A stretch of 64,000 bases of DNA from Alistipes dispar. Its GTDB lineage: Bacteria; Bacteroidota; Bacteroidia; Bacteroidales; Rikenellaceae. The stretch is taken from NCBI RefSeq assembly GCF_006542685.1, contig NZ_AP019736.1, positions 310,001 through 374,000 on the forward strand, written 5' to 3'. The translations under genes were made by a program, and so were the position numbers. The notes beneath the pieces were generated by a model that was not told where the DNA came from, did no database searches, and saw only the letters and a program-made list of their open reading frames with translations. Numbering within the stretch: position 1 is the first letter of the stretch; every line of letters begins with the position of its first letter. This document shows, piece after piece, positions 52,364 to 61,133 of this stretch.

Positions 52364-52903
52364 CTATCTTTCGTTTTCCCGCTGGCGGGTGTAATCCTCT
52401 CCCGGCGATACCATCAGCGTATCGGTCTGCGTGTCGAGCGCCAGAATCGTAATCCGGTCGCCGGAGCCGTAATAGAGAATATCCCCGTCGAGCCAGACCA
52501 GCACATAACGCTCGCCGGTCGGACGGCCGTTGCGTTTAAGGTATCTGAGGACGAAGTGCTCCCCCGCGCGGACGATCTCGATGTCGCAGCGGTTCGGCGC
52601 GGACATCCACCTGCCGCACAGGCGGCCCATCTCCCGCTCCCTGCGTCGGAGTTCCTCTTCGCGCCAGCCGGACGTTACGGCGGGTTCCTCGAAAGGAGCC
52701 GGTGCGGGGTCGGATGCCTCGTGTCCGCAGGCGGAAAGTCCGCAGGCCGGAGGGTCGCAGAGTTCGCGTATCTCGCCGAAGATCGTCTCTGGCATCGGTT
52801 CCCGATGATCGGGGGACAGGAGCGTTTCGGTCAGTATCTCGCCGATACCCGCGTGGTGACGGGCCAGACGGCGGAGTTGTTCGCAACTTATGATTTTCGA
52901 CAT
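52364..52903 (-). CDS. DUF3876-like protein, copy 1
   Basis: 179 residues. A helical N-terminal extension (MSKIISCEQLRRLARHHAGI) precedes a DUF3876-like beta domain: LCGRWMSAPNRCDIEIVRAG, ERYVLVWLDGDILYYGSGDR, LDTQTDTLMVSPGEDYTR. The shorter neighbour repeats this domain, indicating duplication. Role in transfer unknown. Confidence 0.72.
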   Translation of the reverse strand: MSKIISCEQLRRLARHHAGIGEILTETLLSPDHREPMPETIFGEIRELCDPPACGLSACGHEASDPAPAPFEEPAVTSGWREEELRRREREMGRLCGRWMSAPNRCDIEIVRAGEHFVLRYLKRNGRPTGERYVLVWLDGDILYYGSGDRITILALDTQTDTLMVSPGEDYTRQRENER

Positions 52904-52944
52904 GATGTTTTCGGTGTTTGCGGGGCGTCGGCCCCGGTTGATGA

Positions 52945-55500
52945 CTATTTTTCGGCGAGCTGTTTGATCGCCAGCTCTATGTCGCCGCCCAGAGATTCGG
53001 CCCGGCGCTGCACCTCGATCTTCTCGCTCTCCTCGGTCGTGTAGGCGAGGTACTCCTGTTTACTGACCTCGGTGGCATAGACGGCGCTCTGCACGCCGCC
53101 CAGCCCGATCCAGACCTCCTTGTACTTGCGGCCCGGATGATTCGACATATTGATCGAAAGTATCTGCGCCTTCTCCTTGTCCGTAAGACCCAACAGGGTT
53201 TGGATGGCGTCGAAGCGGTTCATGAATTTGCGCTGATCCAATAAAATCTTGCAATCGCTGTTGTTGATGATCGCCTCCTTCACGATGGGCGACGAGATGA
53301 TGTCCTGCACCTCCTGCGTGACCGTCACCACCTCGCCGAAGTGCTTGCGGACGGTCTTGTACAAATATTGGACGTATGAAGCCATATTGTTGGATGCCAG
53401 CGCCTTCCATGCCTCCTCGATAATCAGCATCTTGCGGATGCCTTTGAGTCGCCGCATCTTGTTGATGAAGACCTCCATCAGCACGATCGTCACGATCGGG
53501 AACAGCTCCTTGTTGTCCTTGATGGCGTCGATCTCGAAGACGATGAAACGTTTGGAGAGCAGGTCGATCTCGCTGGGCGAGTTCAGCAGGAAGTCGTAGC
53601 GCCCGCCCCGGTAGTAGGGCCGCAGCGTGGTCAGCAGGTTGCGGATGTCGAACTCCTCGCGCCGCACCTCGATCTCGCGGCTTTCGAGCTCTTCGCGGAA
53701 CTCCCCCTTGAGGTACTGGTAGAAGGTGTCGAACGAGGGGCGTATCGAACGGTCGGCCCTGATGCGGCCGATGTAGCCTGATACGGCGTTGCCGATCTCC
53801 GTCAGCTCGGTTTTCGACACTTTCTCGTCGGCGCTCTTCCACAGGGTCAAAAGCAGCGTGGCTATGCTGTCCAGCTTTTCCGTCTCGAACACGTAGTCGT
53901 CCGTGTAGAAAGGGTTGAAGCTGATCGGATGCTCTTCGGTGTAGGTGAAGTAAATCCCGTCGCCGCCCTTGGTCTTGTTGTGTATCAGCTCGCACAAACC
54001 TTGATACGAATTGCCCGTATCCACGAGTACGATATGCGTTCCCTGTTCGTAGTATTGGCGCACGAGGTGGTTCATAAAGAACGATTTGCCCGACCCCGAA
54101 GGCCCCAGTACGAATTTGTTGCGGTTGGTGATCCAGCCCCGGCGCATCGGCTCGTCCGAGATGTCCAGATGCAGCGGCTTGCCGCTTATGCGGTCGCACA
54201 TCTTGATCCCGAAGGGGCTGCTCGACGAGCGGTAGTTCGTCTCGCCCGTAAAGAAGCACAGGGCCGGCTCGATAAAGGTGTAGAACGACTCCTCGGCGGG
54301 GAAATCCCCTGCGTTGCCCGGCATGGCCGCCCAGTAGAGCGTCGCGGCGTCCACGGTGTTGTGGCGGGGGCGGCACTCCATCTTGGCGAGCTGGCTGCCC
54401 GCGTCGTTGCGGATGCGGCGCAGCTCCTCCGCGTCGTCGCTCCACGCCATGACGTCGAAGTGCGCCCGGATCGAGGTCAGCCCGAACGAGTGCGCCTCGT
54501 TCAGATATCGGTCGATCCACTCCTTGTTGATCTGGTTCGAGCGCGAGTAGCGTGCGAGCGAGTGCATGTTGCGGGCGCTCTTCTCGAAGCGGCGCAGGTT
54601 CTCGGCGCTGTCGTCCAGAAAGAGCCACTGGTTGTAGATATGGTCGCACGCGAGCAGCAGGCCCACCGGTGCCGCGAACGAGAGCAGGCAGTCCGAACGG
54701 TCTGTCGAGAGACGTTCGTAGCGGCTCTCCGTACTCACGCGCCCCGGCAGGTCGTCCGTGTCGGAGAGCGTGTGCAGGCAGACGTGCTTGTTGCCCACGC
54801 GGAACCCTTCGGCTTTCAGTTCCATATCCTGCAACACGGTCGTATCGTCGAGCGAGAGGGAGAAGTATTTCTCGATCAGCCCCGGACTGTCGGGTGTGCC
54901 GGTGATCTCCTCGTCCGTCAGGCGTGTGAGGGTCACCAGTCCCGAATCGTTGATAATGCGCTCGAACTGATCCACCGATTCGAGGAACGCGCGGGCCGTG
55001 TCCGGATTTACCTCTTTGGGAATGATGTTGCCCCGGCAGAGGGTCGAGAAGTCGGACTGCATGCGGGCCCGCTCCTTGGTCGTCTTGGTCAGGTAGAGGA
55101 AACATGCGTGGTTCAGAAAAGGGCGCTCGTTGAAGTGGCGCTCGTAGCTGCGCGAAAGGAAGCTCGCCTGCTCGCCGCCGATTTGGCTGCTCCTTCTTCC
55201 TTCTTGCCGGACGGAGCCGGATGCGCCTGCTTCTGCTTCGTTCGTCACCTCCGGACGGTATCGCTCGCGGATGAACCAATCCTGCTTCAGCACAACGCTG
55301 TACTCGGGCAGCACCTTCACGGCCTTGCACCAGGCCGCGTGCATCGCCTCGTACTCGGCACCCGTCACGGTGAAGAGTTCGGGCAGCTCGACGCGGAAGG
55401 CAGCCGTGATGTCGGCGTCCTTGCTGATAATACAGCCGCCCTCGACCGCCAGCAGCGGGAACTTACTCTCTATGGTGGAGGCTTTCATCACGTTACGCAT
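52945..55500 (-). CDS. traG: conjugation ATPase TraG (VirB4-like)
   Basis: 851 residues. The N-terminal half is the TraG/VirB4 docking domain; the ATPase half has Walker A LGPSGSGKSFFMNHLVRQYY, followed by VLVDTGNSYQGLC, and Walker B MLIIEEAWKALASNN. HFGEVVTVTQEVQDIISSPI is the VirB4 motif C region. It powers assembly and substrate movement at the inner membrane. Its start overlaps the traF stop by 8 bases. An Arg/Gln-rich insert near 90-110 is slightly unusual. Confidence 0.96.
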   Translation of the reverse strand: MRNVMKASTIESKFPLLAVEGGCIISKDADITAAFRVELPELFTVTGAEYEAMHAAWCKAVKVLPEYSVVLKQDWFIRERYRPEVTNEAEAGASGSVRQEGRRSSQIGGEQASFLSRSYERHFNERPFLNHACFLYLTKTTKERARMQSDFSTLCRGNIIPKEVNPDTARAFLESVDQFERIINDSGLVTLTRLTDEEITGTPDSPGLIEKYFSLSLDDTTVLQDMELKAEGFRVGNKHVCLHTLSDTDDLPGRVSTESRYERLSTDRSDCLLSFAAPVGLLLACDHIYNQWLFLDDSAENLRRFEKSARNMHSLARYSRSNQINKEWIDRYLNEAHSFGLTSIRAHFDVMAWSDDAEELRRIRNDAGSQLAKMECRPRHNTVDAATLYWAAMPGNAGDFPAEESFYTFIEPALCFFTGETNYRSSSSPFGIKMCDRISGKPLHLDISDEPMRRGWITNRNKFVLGPSGSGKSFFMNHLVRQYYEQGTHIVLVDTGNSYQGLCELIHNKTKGGDGIYFTYTEEHPISFNPFYTDDYVFETEKLDSIATLLLTLWKSADEKVSKTELTEIGNAVSGYIGRIRADRSIRPSFDTFYQYLKGEFREELESREIEVRREEFDIRNLLTTLRPYYRGGRYDFLLNSPSEIDLLSKRFIVFEIDAIKDNKELFPIVTIVLMEVFINKMRRLKGIRKMLIIEEAWKALASNNMASYVQYLYKTVRKHFGEVVTVTQEVQDIISSPIVKEAIINNSDCKILLDQRKFMNRFDAIQTLLGLTDKEKAQILSINMSNHPGRKYKEVWIGLGGVQSAVYATEVSKQEYLAYTTEESEKIEVQRRAESLGGDIELAIKQLAEK

Positions 55501-55822
55501 GACGCACCTCCTTCCTGCGGTTTAGGAAGCGGCATGCGCCTTTGCGGTTTATCAGGTAGCGGGGACGGCGGCGTGCGGCGGCGAGTTTCATCAGTCCGTG
55601 CTCGCCGTACTTGGCGTTCATACGGAAGGTGTAGAACACCAGCGCCGAGGCGGCCCCTGCGCCGAAGCCGATGCACGCCCACTGATCGACGCCTGCCGTG
55701 TAGAAGATGACCAGCAGCACGAATACGGCGAGCAGTCCTCCTGCGAAGAGGAAGAGGTACTGCGCCTTGAGCCCTTTGAACTCCACGCTGCGCCCGATGC
55801 CCTTATTGATCGTGTACTTCAT
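55493..55822 (-). CDS. traF: conjugal transfer protein TraF (DUF4133, VirB3-like)
   Basis: 109 residues from MKYTINKGIGRSVEFKGLKA, the conserved start; a longer frame to 55885 overlaps traE and is rejected. Two membrane helices (YLFLFAGGLLAVFVLLVIFY, WACIGFGAGAASALVFYTF) and a basic tail. Inner-membrane component next to TraG. Confidence 0.93.
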   Translation of the reverse strand: MKYTINKGIGRSVEFKGLKAQYLFLFAGGLLAVFVLLVIFYTAGVDQWACIGFGAGAASALVFYTFRMNAKYGEHGLMKLAAARRRPRYLINRKGACRFLNRRKEVRHA

Positions 55823-55833
55823 GGCGGACACGC

Positions 55834-56136
55834 TTACAGGAAGAATGAACGCAGCACCGTGGCGCTTACGATCAGGAAGATGCACGCCCCGAACCAGCTC
55901 GCGGCGGTCTTGCTGGTGTCCGGGTCGCCCGACGAAAATTTGTTATAGACCTTGATTCCGCCGATCAGCCCGACCACGGCTCCGATGGCGTAGATGAGCT
56001 TCGTGCCCGGATCGAAATAGGAGGTGACCATGTTGGTCGCGTCGTTGATGCCGGCAAGGCCGTTGCCTTGGGCCAGAGCCGAGGAAACGGCAGACACGAC
56101 GAGGGCTGCCGACAGCAGAACTTTCTTGTTTCTCAT
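55834..56136 (-). CDS. traE: conjugal transfer protein TraE (DUF4134, VirB2-like)
   Basis: 100 residues. Signal/first helix MRNKKVLLSAALVVSAVSSA, then GINDATNMVTSYFDPGTKLI and two membrane helices (YAIGAVVGLIGGIKVYNKFS, ACIFLIVSATVLRSFFL). The most conserved family in Bacteroidetes transfer operons; it resembles VirB2 pilin precursors in size and topology. Confidence 0.94.
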   Translation of the reverse strand: MRNKKVLLSAALVVSAVSSALAQGNGLAGINDATNMVTSYFDPGTKLIYAIGAVVGLIGGIKVYNKFSSGDPDTSKTAASWFGACIFLIVSATVLRSFFL

Positions 56137-56278
56137 AGACTTCGGATAGCTTTTTTGTTTTGTGGCGCAGGGGGCGGATAAGCCCCTGCGCCGGGGTTCG
56201 ACATGGATGTTTCAGTGGCTCGGAGGACAGGGCGTACCTATCCGTAATCTCTCTCTTTCATATTGTCTTGGTGTCGGT

Positions 56279-57037
56279 TCATGCGAAATCGCGGACATCG
56301 AACCCTTCGGGAACCGGCGCCTGCGGGGATGGGCCTCCCGCATCCTCCGTGGCGATCCTCCGTTGGAATGCCGTGAGGTAGGCGTCGATCAGACGACTCA
56401 CTTTGTCGTTCCCGTCGGGAGCGGCCGAAACGATGGCCTCGAACATATCGGTCTGTTTCAGCCCCAGCAGGGTGCGTCCTGTCTCCTGCTGCTGCTCGTC
56501 TGTAAGGGGATTGTCGTGTGCTACGGTGCGGTAGGCTTCGCTGATCTGCTCGAAACGTACACCCTTGGCTAACGAACGGCCCGCAGGGGGCTGCGTATCG
56601 TCGTGTTCCTCCTCGTCCATCTCCCTCTCTATCTCCGCTTCGAAGTCCGGGAAAGGTTCTTCTTCGTAGAGCGGGGCCTCGTAGGGTTCCGGATCGTTGT
56701 TCTCGCCTGCGGGCGGGACGCCGAACACTTCGTCCAATTTCTCCGGCGGAATCTGCCGGGGGTGTTCATGCACACTTGCTCCGGCAAATATACCGGCTTT
56801 TTCGGCCTCTTTTACGTTTTCCGAACCTGTGGCAGCGGTTGGCGTCGCTTGGCTTCGATGTGGCATCGTAAAGCGGCTTTTGCCGATGATCGCGGGCCGC
56901 GCCTCCGCTTTCGAGGGCGACGCCTGCTTCGTGCCCGCTGTCCGCTGCCCGCGCAGGAACCAGCGGGCGACCCATAGCGCGTAGCCTGCGGCGAAGAGCG
57001 CGAGGGCGACCGGTACGGCGGTTCTCAGCGCGTCCAT
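56279..57037 (-). CDS. traD: conjugal transfer protein TraD
   Basis: 252 residues. One N-terminal membrane helix (MDALRTAVPVALALFAAGYA), a long acidic low-complexity middle (EEPFPDFEAEIEREMDEEEH), and a folded C-terminus (GVRFEQISEAYRTVAHDNPL, KVSRLIDAYLTAFQRRIATE). This fits the TraD class of Bacteroides elements by position and shape. Overlaps the upstream gene by 13 bases; the 142-base gap to traE holds nothing evident. Confidence 0.75.
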   Translation of the reverse strand: MDALRTAVPVALALFAAGYALWVARWFLRGQRTAGTKQASPSKAEARPAIIGKSRFTMPHRSQATPTAATGSENVKEAEKAGIFAGASVHEHPRQIPPEKLDEVFGVPPAGENNDPEPYEAPLYEEEPFPDFEAEIEREMDEEEHDDTQPPAGRSLAKGVRFEQISEAYRTVAHDNPLTDEQQQETGRTLLGLKQTDMFEAIVSAAPDGNDKVSRLIDAYLTAFQRRIATEDAGGPSPQAPVPEGFDVRDFA

Positions 57038-57423
57038 TGCTTTCGGCCTCGTGAGGGTTTGCGACTGCGGCAGTAGCGGTCGATGCTCTCTGTGTAGTCT
57101 TCGAAGTGGGCATGCAGCACGTTGTCCACATAGGCTATCATCGACACCGCTCCGCTCCGGGCCGTGATCTGCCGCAGTCGTTCGTAATGCTCCGGACGGA
57201 TGCGTACCGTCTTGCCGGAACGGAAAGCGCCGTCCCGCCGGTTCAGGACATAACGTCTCCGGTAGCCGTCGTCCTGCGCCGTATCGGGGCGGGGCTGCGG
57301 CTGCGGAGCGGTTCCCGCCCGGTGCGAACGCCGGCGGTGAATCGCCGCACGGCGGATAAAGAGGGCCGCGGCTGCGGCCGCTGCGGCCAGCAGGATGCAG
57401 GCCGTCGTCGTGTAGTGTGTCAT
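57025..57423 (-). CDS. DUF3408-type transfer protein (TraC-like)
   Basis: 132 residues. N-terminal membrane helix (TTTACILLAAAAAAAALFI), then a DUF3408-like DNA-binding part: KTVRIRPEHYERLRQITARS, VSMIAYVDNVLHAHFEDY. A related C-terminal domain is present in the next gene upstream. Position corresponds to traC in CTnDOT. Confidence 0.75.
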   Translation of the reverse strand: MTHYTTTACILLAAAAAAAALFIRRAAIHRRRSHRAGTAPQPQPRPDTAQDDGYRRRYVLNRRDGAFRSGKTVRIRPEHYERLRQITARSGAVSMIAYVDNVLHAHFEDYTESIDRYCRSRKPSRGRKQWTR

Positions 57424-57436
57424 AACTGAAAAGGTT

Positions 57437-57952
57437 TTAATGATCGGTTTGCAGTATATCGTCTATTCCGCTGCGGTACAGCTCGGCGATCTCGTCCTTG
57501 TGCTGGCGCAGATGCTCGGCCAGTACGTTGTCGATATATCCCCCTACGCTGATCTCCTTGCCCGCGAGCGCCAGCAGGTGTACCAGCTTGATGACGGAGC
57601 GGTGTATCTCCTGACTGATGTAAACGGGCTGCCGCGTCTTGAGTTCCCGGCGTTTGAGATATACCTCGTCGTAGCTTCCCTTGCGGCGGCGGGACTTGCC
57701 CTTCGCGGTGCCGTCGGCCGGTACGGCGGCCTCGTCCGCCACAGGCTCCTCTCCGTCCCTGCGGAATGCCGCCGGTTCTGCTCTGTCCTTGCGCGATGCC
57801 GTCTGCTCCTCTCCGTCCCTGCGGGATGCCGCCGGACGCTCTCCGGCCTCCTGCAACACGGCATTTGCGGGATCGGCCAGCAGGTCGGCATCCTTGAAGG
57901 ACTGGATGATGAGCGATTCGTCCAGCGGCCCGGCTTTCATGCGCTTAGCCAT
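57437..57952 (-). CDS. DUF3408-type transfer protein (TraB-like)
   Basis: 171 residues. N-terminal half is disordered with imperfect repeats of the type RRDGEEP(V)A and RKDRAEPAA; C-terminal half is DUF3408: QPVYISQEIHRSVIKLVHLL, EISVGGYIDNVLAEHLRQHK, a ribbon-helix-helix-like fold. It likely partners the ParA-like TraA. Overlaps traA by 8 bases. Confidence 0.8.
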   Translation of the reverse strand: MAKRMKAGPLDESLIIQSFKDADLLADPANAVLQEAGERPAASRRDGEEQTASRKDRAEPAAFRRDGEEPVADEAAVPADGTAKGKSRRRKGSYDEVYLKRRELKTRQPVYISQEIHRSVIKLVHLLALAGKEISVGGYIDNVLAEHLRQHKDEIAELYRSGIDDILQTDH

Positions 57953-58712
57953 TGTCGCGGAGGTTGAGCAGGGTCAGTACCTCGTCCGTCAGCGCCTCGA
58001 TGTTGCTTCCTCTGAGCAGCGAACGGTCGGCCGGGAACAGCGTCGAGCGGAACAGCGGGCGGTGGCCTGCGGACAACTCGCGCCGGAAACGCTTGCTGTC
58101 GGGAATGAAGGTCTTCAGCACATGCAGGCCCAGCTCGGCGATCACCTGCTCGTACACTTCGTACAGCTCCGACTTCTCGCGCCCGTCCACCATGTTCCAC
58201 ACCAGATAGGTTCCCTTGATGTTCGAAACCCCCGTTTTGCGGATCACGTCGTTCACGACCGTCATGTAGCGCAGCGTGCTCTCCAGCACCACGCGGTCGG
58301 CACTGATCGGGGCGATGATGTAATCCATGTTGGAGAGGGCGCGGATCACCGACGGATTGTTGACCGTGCCGGGCAGGTCGAAGAATACGAGGTCGAACGC
58401 GGCCTGCCCCGTGATGCGCTCGGCATCGTCTATGGCCCGTTCCGTGCTGCTCTCCACGACCGGATAGGCTTTCTTGCCGAGGCGCGTGAACTGTTCGTAG
58501 GCCAGCGCCTTGTAATGGTTGTCTTCCATGGCCAGCTTCAGGTCGCGCTGCCGCATCCCTGCGATGGAGTGCTGCGGGTAGTCGCAGTCCACGACCGCCA
58601 CGTCGTAGCCCTTCACGTAGTGCAGGTACGAGGCGACCAGCACCGTGAGCGTGGTTTTGCCCGCTCCGCCCTTCTGGGTGGAAAAGGCCAGATAAACAGG
58701 TTCTTTTTCCAT
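57945..58712 (-). CDS. traA: ParA-family ATPase TraA
   Basis: 255 residues from MEKEPVYLAFSTQKGGAGKT, with the deviant Walker A KGGAGKTT, VVDCDYPQHS and FFDLPGTVNNP. It is a ParA/MinD-type ATPase that opens the tra operon in CTnDOT-like elements and may aid transfer or segregation. The frame extends further upstream to 58862, but only into the repeat-rich leader, so the ATG at 58712 is preferred. Confidence 0.92.
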   Translation of the reverse strand: MEKEPVYLAFSTQKGGAGKTTLTVLVASYLHYVKGYDVAVVDCDYPQHSIAGMRQRDLKLAMEDNHYKALAYEQFTRLGKKAYPVVESSTERAIDDAERITGQAAFDLVFFDLPGTVNNPSVIRALSNMDYIIAPISADRVVLESTLRYMTVVNDVIRKTGVSNIKGTYLVWNMVDGREKSELYEVYEQVIAELGLHVLKTFIPDSKRFRRELSAGHRPLFRSTLFPADRSLLRGSNIEALTDEVLTLLNLRDNG

Positions 58713-58831
58713 AAGCATTGAAATATTAAAGTGTTTGACCGTGTATGTAAACCCTTGCGGGTTCGTTCCTTTATGGCTGCGACGCCCCGTTTCTGTACGG
58801 GAACGGCGCTTTGCGGAAATGCGGCCGTATG

Positions 58832-58903
58832 CCTCCATGTCTTCATACCTGCATACCTCCATGTCTGTATTCCTGCATGTCCGTACGGCAATGCCTGCAT
58901 CGG
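58832..58903. repeat. three degenerate 24-bp direct repeats upstream of traA
   Basis: Units start at 58832, 58856 and 58880; the first two begin CCTCCATGTCT and all contain CCTGCAT near the end. Similarity falls in the third. They lie in the leader of the tra operon and on the traA-proximal side of the candidate oriT. Confidence 0.6.
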
Positions 58904-59193
58904 TATCGTCCGTCCATACGTCCGTGCATGAACCGCTATGGATTGTCCGTATATCTTTCGATATGGATATATGGATCGGCTATAGGTGTCGTGTGTCTGC
59001 ACATACGCGCCGATACGCTTTCCGTACGTCGGTAATGAATCGTCGCAGCGTATCATTGCCGATTGTCCGCAACGGCAAAGAAACACCCTCCGGCACCCGG
59101 AGCGTGCGGCCGCGAACATTCGTGGCACCGTTTGGCGCAGGTTTGGCATAGGTCTGCGCTGCCTGCTGGCATACAACGGATTGCATAGGCCGG

Positions 59194-59201
59194 TATCTTT
59201 G
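59194..59201 (+). promoter_or_regulatory. -7 box, probable mob promoter
   Basis: TATCTTTG, consensus -7 element, directed toward mobA about 295 bases downstream. No clear -33 element. The leader would contain the candidate oriT hairpins. Confidence 0.5.
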
Positions 59202-59290
59202 TCCCGTGAACCGATTCCGGTCTTTACGGTTACGCCTCTTCGTGCTGGCCGGCGACCGTGGCGGGACTGCCTCCGCAAAGGGCAGTCCCT

Positions 59291-59375
59291 TGTGTCCGGA
59301 GAACATTTCATGTTCGGGACACAGCAAGCTGTGTTTTCCGTTACCCGAAACGATTTCGGTAACGGAAAACAGCTT
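59291..59375. other. candidate origin of transfer (oriT), two inverted repeats
   Basis: Two adjacent inverted repeats: 59291-59323 (TGTGTCC...GGGACACA with GAACAT/ATGTTC inside) and 59326-59375 (AAGCTG, TTTTCCGTTACC, and their complements, with a 2-base bulge). They are 120 bases upstream of mobA and about 600 upstream (opposite strand) of traA, the expected place for oriT. The remaining 58713-59494 sequence holds the 24-bp repeats and no gene. Confidence 0.55.
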
Positions 59376-59494
59376 GCCCGCAAGGGGGAGAAAGCTCCTC
59401 CGAAGTCGTCGCTTTTTACGGGGCGCCGCCGTGCGCCGGAACGGAATTTTTACCGCACCGGGGGCCTTGCGGCCTTCGGTAAAAATCGAAAGGC

Positions 59495-59917
59495 ATGGAA
59501 AAAACCGAAGCCCCCGTCCGGGGCAGGGGCGGCAGGCCGCCCAAAACGGACACGGCGAAAAATTGCGTGATGGTGCGCTTCACGGACGGGGAATATGCCC
59601 GGTTCCTCGCGTTGTTCGAGCAGTCGGGCACGCTCTCGAAGGCCGCTTTCGTCAAAGCACGGGTCTTCGGCGACGAGTTTCGGGTCATACGATCCGACCG
59701 GGGGACGATGGAATTCGCCGCGCGGCTGACCGCTTTCAACGCCCAATTCAGAAAAATAGGCGTGAATTACAACCAGATCGTAAAGGAATTGCACGCGCAT
59801 TTTTCGCCCAAAAAGGCGCTCGCTCTGCTCTATAAATTGGAGAGCGAAACGCGCGAGCTGGTCGCTGTGGGAGCGAAAATAGCGGCTCTGGCCGACGAAT
59901 TTCGACAGCGATGGTAG
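59495..59917 (+). CDS. mobA: mobilisation protein MobA (relaxosome accessory)
   Basis: 140 residues. Basic N-terminus (RGRGGRPPKTDTAKNCVMVR) then VRFTDGEYARFLALFEQSGT, a ribbon-helix-helix-like region, and FNAQFRKIGVNYNQIVKELH, the conserved block of MobA/MobC-type proteins. It should bind oriT and help the relaxase nick. Stop overlaps the relaxase start by 7 bases. Confidence 0.88.
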   Translation: MEKTEAPVRGRGGRPPKTDTAKNCVMVRFTDGEYARFLALFEQSGTLSKAAFVKARVFGDEFRVIRSDRGTMEFAARLTAFNAQFRKIGVNYNQIVKELHAHFSPKKALALLYKLESETRELVAVGAKIAALADEFRQRW

Positions 59918-61035
59918 CCAATATCACCACCGGAAAGGACATCTACGGCGCGCTCGCCTACAATCAGCATAAGGTCGATCGGGGCAAAGGGGCGGTGCTT
60001 GCGACGAGTAATATCCGTGAGCCGGACGACGGACGCTTCGGCGTCGCGGCCCTCGCCGACGAGCTGCTCCGCTGGATGCCCTCGCACGTTCGCACCGAGA
60101 AACCGGTCGTCCATATCTCGCTCAACCCCGACCCCGAAGACCGGCTTTCGGACGATGAACTGACCGACATCGCCGCCGAATATATGGAGGGTATGGGCTG
60201 GGGCTGCCAGCCCTACGTCGTCTATAAACATACCGACATCGACCGCCCACACATCCATATCGTCACGGTGCAGGTGGATAGTTCCGGACGCAAGATCGGC
60301 GACAACCGGCGCAACGAGCGGAGTGTGGCCGAAACGGAGAGGATCGAACGTAAATACGGCCTGCACCGCGCCAAAGGGCGGAAGCGGGGCGAACTGTGGC
60401 GGCTCGCGCCCGTGGAACCTGAAAAAGGCGACCTGAAGCGGCAGATCGCCTCGGTGGTGAAGCCCGCCCTCTCGATGTACCGCTTTCAGACCCTCGGCGA
60501 ACTGCGGGCTCTGCTCGCGCTGTATCGTATCGGCGTGGAGGAGGTCGGGGGTACGCGGGGCGGACGGTCGTACCGGGGAGTGCTCTATACGGTGCTGGAC
60601 GAGAATGGTGAGAGGACGCAGGCTGCGCCGCTGAAAGCCTCCCGACTGGGTGACGACGCCTCGCTGGCGAAGATCGAACGTGTCATGGCCTCTTCCGGGG
60701 AACAGATCGCAGGAAAGGAACTGCTCGCTCTGACACGGCACCGCGTCGGGGAAGCCCTGCTGGATGCGACGGACGAAACGGAGCTGCGCGAACGGCTTCG
60801 GGAGCGGCATATCGACCTCTACCTGCGGCGCAACGACACGGGACGGATCACGGGCGTCACCTTCATCGACCACGAAACCCGCTGCGTACTCAACGGCTCG
60901 CGGCTGGGCAAGGAGTTCTCGGCCAATGCGCTGCATGAACGGTTCGCCGCCGGCCGGAACGCGGAACCCGAACGGCTGCGGCAGTCGCGGCGCAGACCGC
61001 AAATTCGGAAGACACATCCCTCGCGCCGGAAATAG
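59911..61035 (+). CDS. mobB: relaxase (MobB-like mobilisation nuclease)
   Basis: 374 residues. Conserved relaxase motifs: IYGALAYNQHKVDRGKG with candidate nucleophile Tyr17, VVHISLNPDPEDRLSDDEL near 67, and the metal triad KHTDIDRPHIHIVTV with His107, His114 and His116. These are the motifs of the Bacteroidetes MobB relaxases. The C-terminal 200 residues are helical and basic. It would cut and bind oriT. No coupling-protein gene follows; a terminator comes 15 bases later. Confidence 0.93.
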   Translation: MVANITTGKDIYGALAYNQHKVDRGKGAVLATSNIREPDDGRFGVAALADELLRWMPSHVRTEKPVVHISLNPDPEDRLSDDELTDIAAEYMEGMGWGCQPYVVYKHTDIDRPHIHIVTVQVDSSGRKIGDNRRNERSVAETERIERKYGLHRAKGRKRGELWRLAPVEPEKGDLKRQIASVVKPALSMYRFQTLGELRALLALYRIGVEEVGGTRGGRSYRGVLYTVLDENGERTQAAPLKASRLGDDASLAKIERVMASSGEQIAGKELLALTRHRVGEALLDATDETELRERLRERHIDLYLRRNDTGRITGVTFIDHETRCVLNGSRLGKEFSANALHERFAAGRNAEPERLRQSRRRPQIRKTHPSRRK

Positions 61036-61049
61036 CCTCGCATCGAAAA

Positions 61050-61085
61050 GGGGCCGCCGGAAGTCCGGCGACCCCTCAGGGGGTT
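61050..61085 (+). terminator. terminator after the relaxase gene
   Basis: GGGGCCGCCGG and CCGGCGACCCC form a GC stem (one mismatch), followed shortly by GGGGGTTTTTG. A second palindrome, CCGGATGAGC-ACA-GCTCATCCGG in structure, follows at 61093-61115. Confidence 0.7.
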
Positions 61086-61092
61086 TTTGTTT

Positions 61093-61115
61093 CCGGATGA
61101 GCACAGCTCATCCGG
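61093..61115. repeat. 23-bp palindrome
   Basis: A perfect 10-bp inverted repeat (CCGGATGAGC / GCTCATCCGG) with a 3-base centre. It could be a second terminator stem for the HTH gene facing it or a protein binding site. Confidence 0.6.
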
Positions 61116-61133
61116 CGTGGGGGTTTTCAGTCG

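Noticed and set aside
53060..55330. A 756-codon minus-strand frame inside traG
   Set aside because: It is a shifted frame of the VirB4-like ATPase with no recognisable motif.
58832..58930. Short repeats near traA considered as a CRISPR array
   Set aside because: The 24-base units abut with no spacers and degenerate quickly; no cas genes are present.
58613..59383. Long N-terminal extension of traA through the repeat region
   Set aside because: The extension translates to repetitive, non-conserved sequence and would cross the candidate control region; ParA proteins begin close to the KGGxGKT motif as in the chosen start.
59206..59835. A plus-strand frame spanning the two inverted repeats before mobA
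   Set aside because: It overlaps mobA out of frame and has no conserved content; the repeats explain the sequence better as non-coding.
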